Of a stretch of DNA of 64,000 bases, positions 63,170 through 64,000 are shown piece by piece (the first letter of the stretch is position 1; every line of letters begins with the position of its first letter). Both the position numbers and the translations under genes were made by a program. The stretch lies in NCBI GenBank assembly GCA_029582155.1, contig CM055899.1, positions 78,576,719-78,640,718 on the forward strand, in the 5' to 3' direction. The notes beneath the pieces are model-generated. The model saw nothing but the letters and a program-made list of their open reading frames with translations, was not told where the DNA came from and did not search any database. Source of the stretch: Panopea generosa (lineage: Eukaryota; Mollusca; Bivalvia; Adapedonta; Hiatellidae).

Positions 63170-64000
63170 ATGTTCCCTGTAACATCAAACGTTCCTCTAC
63201 CATTGTATCAATGCTTGTCCTCTTGTCATGGTCTTGTCATATTTTATTCCCTCTTGTCATATTTTCATCTCTTGTTAACTTTGTTCTTTTGACATGTCTT
63301 TATTAAATATTTCCAAAATAAACCTCCAATTTCTCCTTTCATCAACAGACTATAAACTTAATTAATGATTTGTTACTACTTGCTCCCTGACATCACATCG
63401 ACGGCGCAGCTCGTATCTATACACGTGTTGTGAACTGTAACGAAAACCAATAAAACATTTTAAAGAAAGATAAAAAAAGATGTATATTGATAAAAAAAAA
63501 CTCATTAATCAATTCTGGCTGATATCAAAACACAGAATACATACCACAAATTGTTCCCACAAAAGAGATAAAATCGTAGACATATAAATAAATACCTATC
63601 AATTAAGTTCCTTTAAAACAAGAAAAAGAACACTTAACGCCTTTAAAAACGTGTGGGTATTGTTTTAAATATAGATAATGGCATTAATGATAAACCGAGA
63701 CAAACTTTCTTACTTTGTTTTTTTTTTTGTTTTTTCAATTCTATTCCATCAATTTCATCACTTTTAAACACATTTAAACACAACTCAAACAAATTAATTG
63801 CGGTCGACATATATGAACCGATAATAATTACAACAGATCGGGGATAAAAAGGGTATTTAACATTCAAAAACGTGCGTTTTTTATAATACATACATAGTTC
63901 ATGAATACAGCAAGCATAACAAATAATGACACCCTTCCTATAATATATATATATCAAGGTCCTAATTTTGGTACAAATGTACCGCCCACGTTTCATTACC
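63170..64000. other. No gene recognised at the right edge
   Basis: AT-rich DNA with T runs near 63718-63730 and a short (TA)n near 63945. The open frames on both strands lack motifs. Confidence 0.35.

Overview
This window is a piece of an animal nuclear genome. It holds intron-bearing genes with GT-AG junctions, polyadenylation signals, tRNA-derived SINEs, mariner, LTR and non-LTR retroelements, and long minisatellites. The protein types, very AT-rich introns and repeat style fit a marine or freshwater bivalve mollusc. The species cannot be fixed from the sequence alone.

Layout. 1-2111 (minus): 5' part of a Ty3/Gypsy-type LTR retrotransposon with an open gag-protease-RT frame that runs off the left edge; a 208-bp LTR and primer-binding site are visible. 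3194-12362 (plus): a multi-exon gene with part of a SAM-like domain, a coiled coil, about 2.6 kb of 42-bp coding repeats, and four short 3' exons. A 1.87-kb mariner sits inside its SAM-like exon at a TA, and the repeat array carries frame breaks, so this allele looks damaged. 13.4-14.6 kb: decayed coding pieces, including a psq-type helix-turn-helix. 15758-28049 (minus): a complete 11-exon bleomycin hydrolase gene (466 aa, Cys-His-Asn triad intact) whose introns hold SINEs, tandem repeats, a LINE tail and a hairpin. 28903-32715 (plus): a second, degraded Gypsy element related to the first, inserted into an older SINE. 33.3-40.8 kb: a 39-bp minisatellite in two blocks, separated by about 3.9 kb with hAT-like inverted ends and interrupted by a solo LTR. 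42.5-46.1 kb: SINEs and a LINE nested in another dispersed repeat. 48460-54149 (plus): a three-exon gene for a small secreted protein made of two copies of an eight-cysteine module. 54.2-61.7 kb: mostly intergenic, with a decayed LINE. 61729-63072 (minus): an uninterrupted 447-aa coding frame of unknown function.

The genes do not form an obvious pathway. Bleomycin hydrolase is a cytosolic peptidase, the Cys-rich protein is exported, and the other two are unassigned. The dominant theme is layered transposition: mariner in exon, LTR element in SINE, LINE in dispersed repeat, solo LTR in minisatellite. All coordinates and gene models were worked out by reading the sequence; no alignments or database searches were run.
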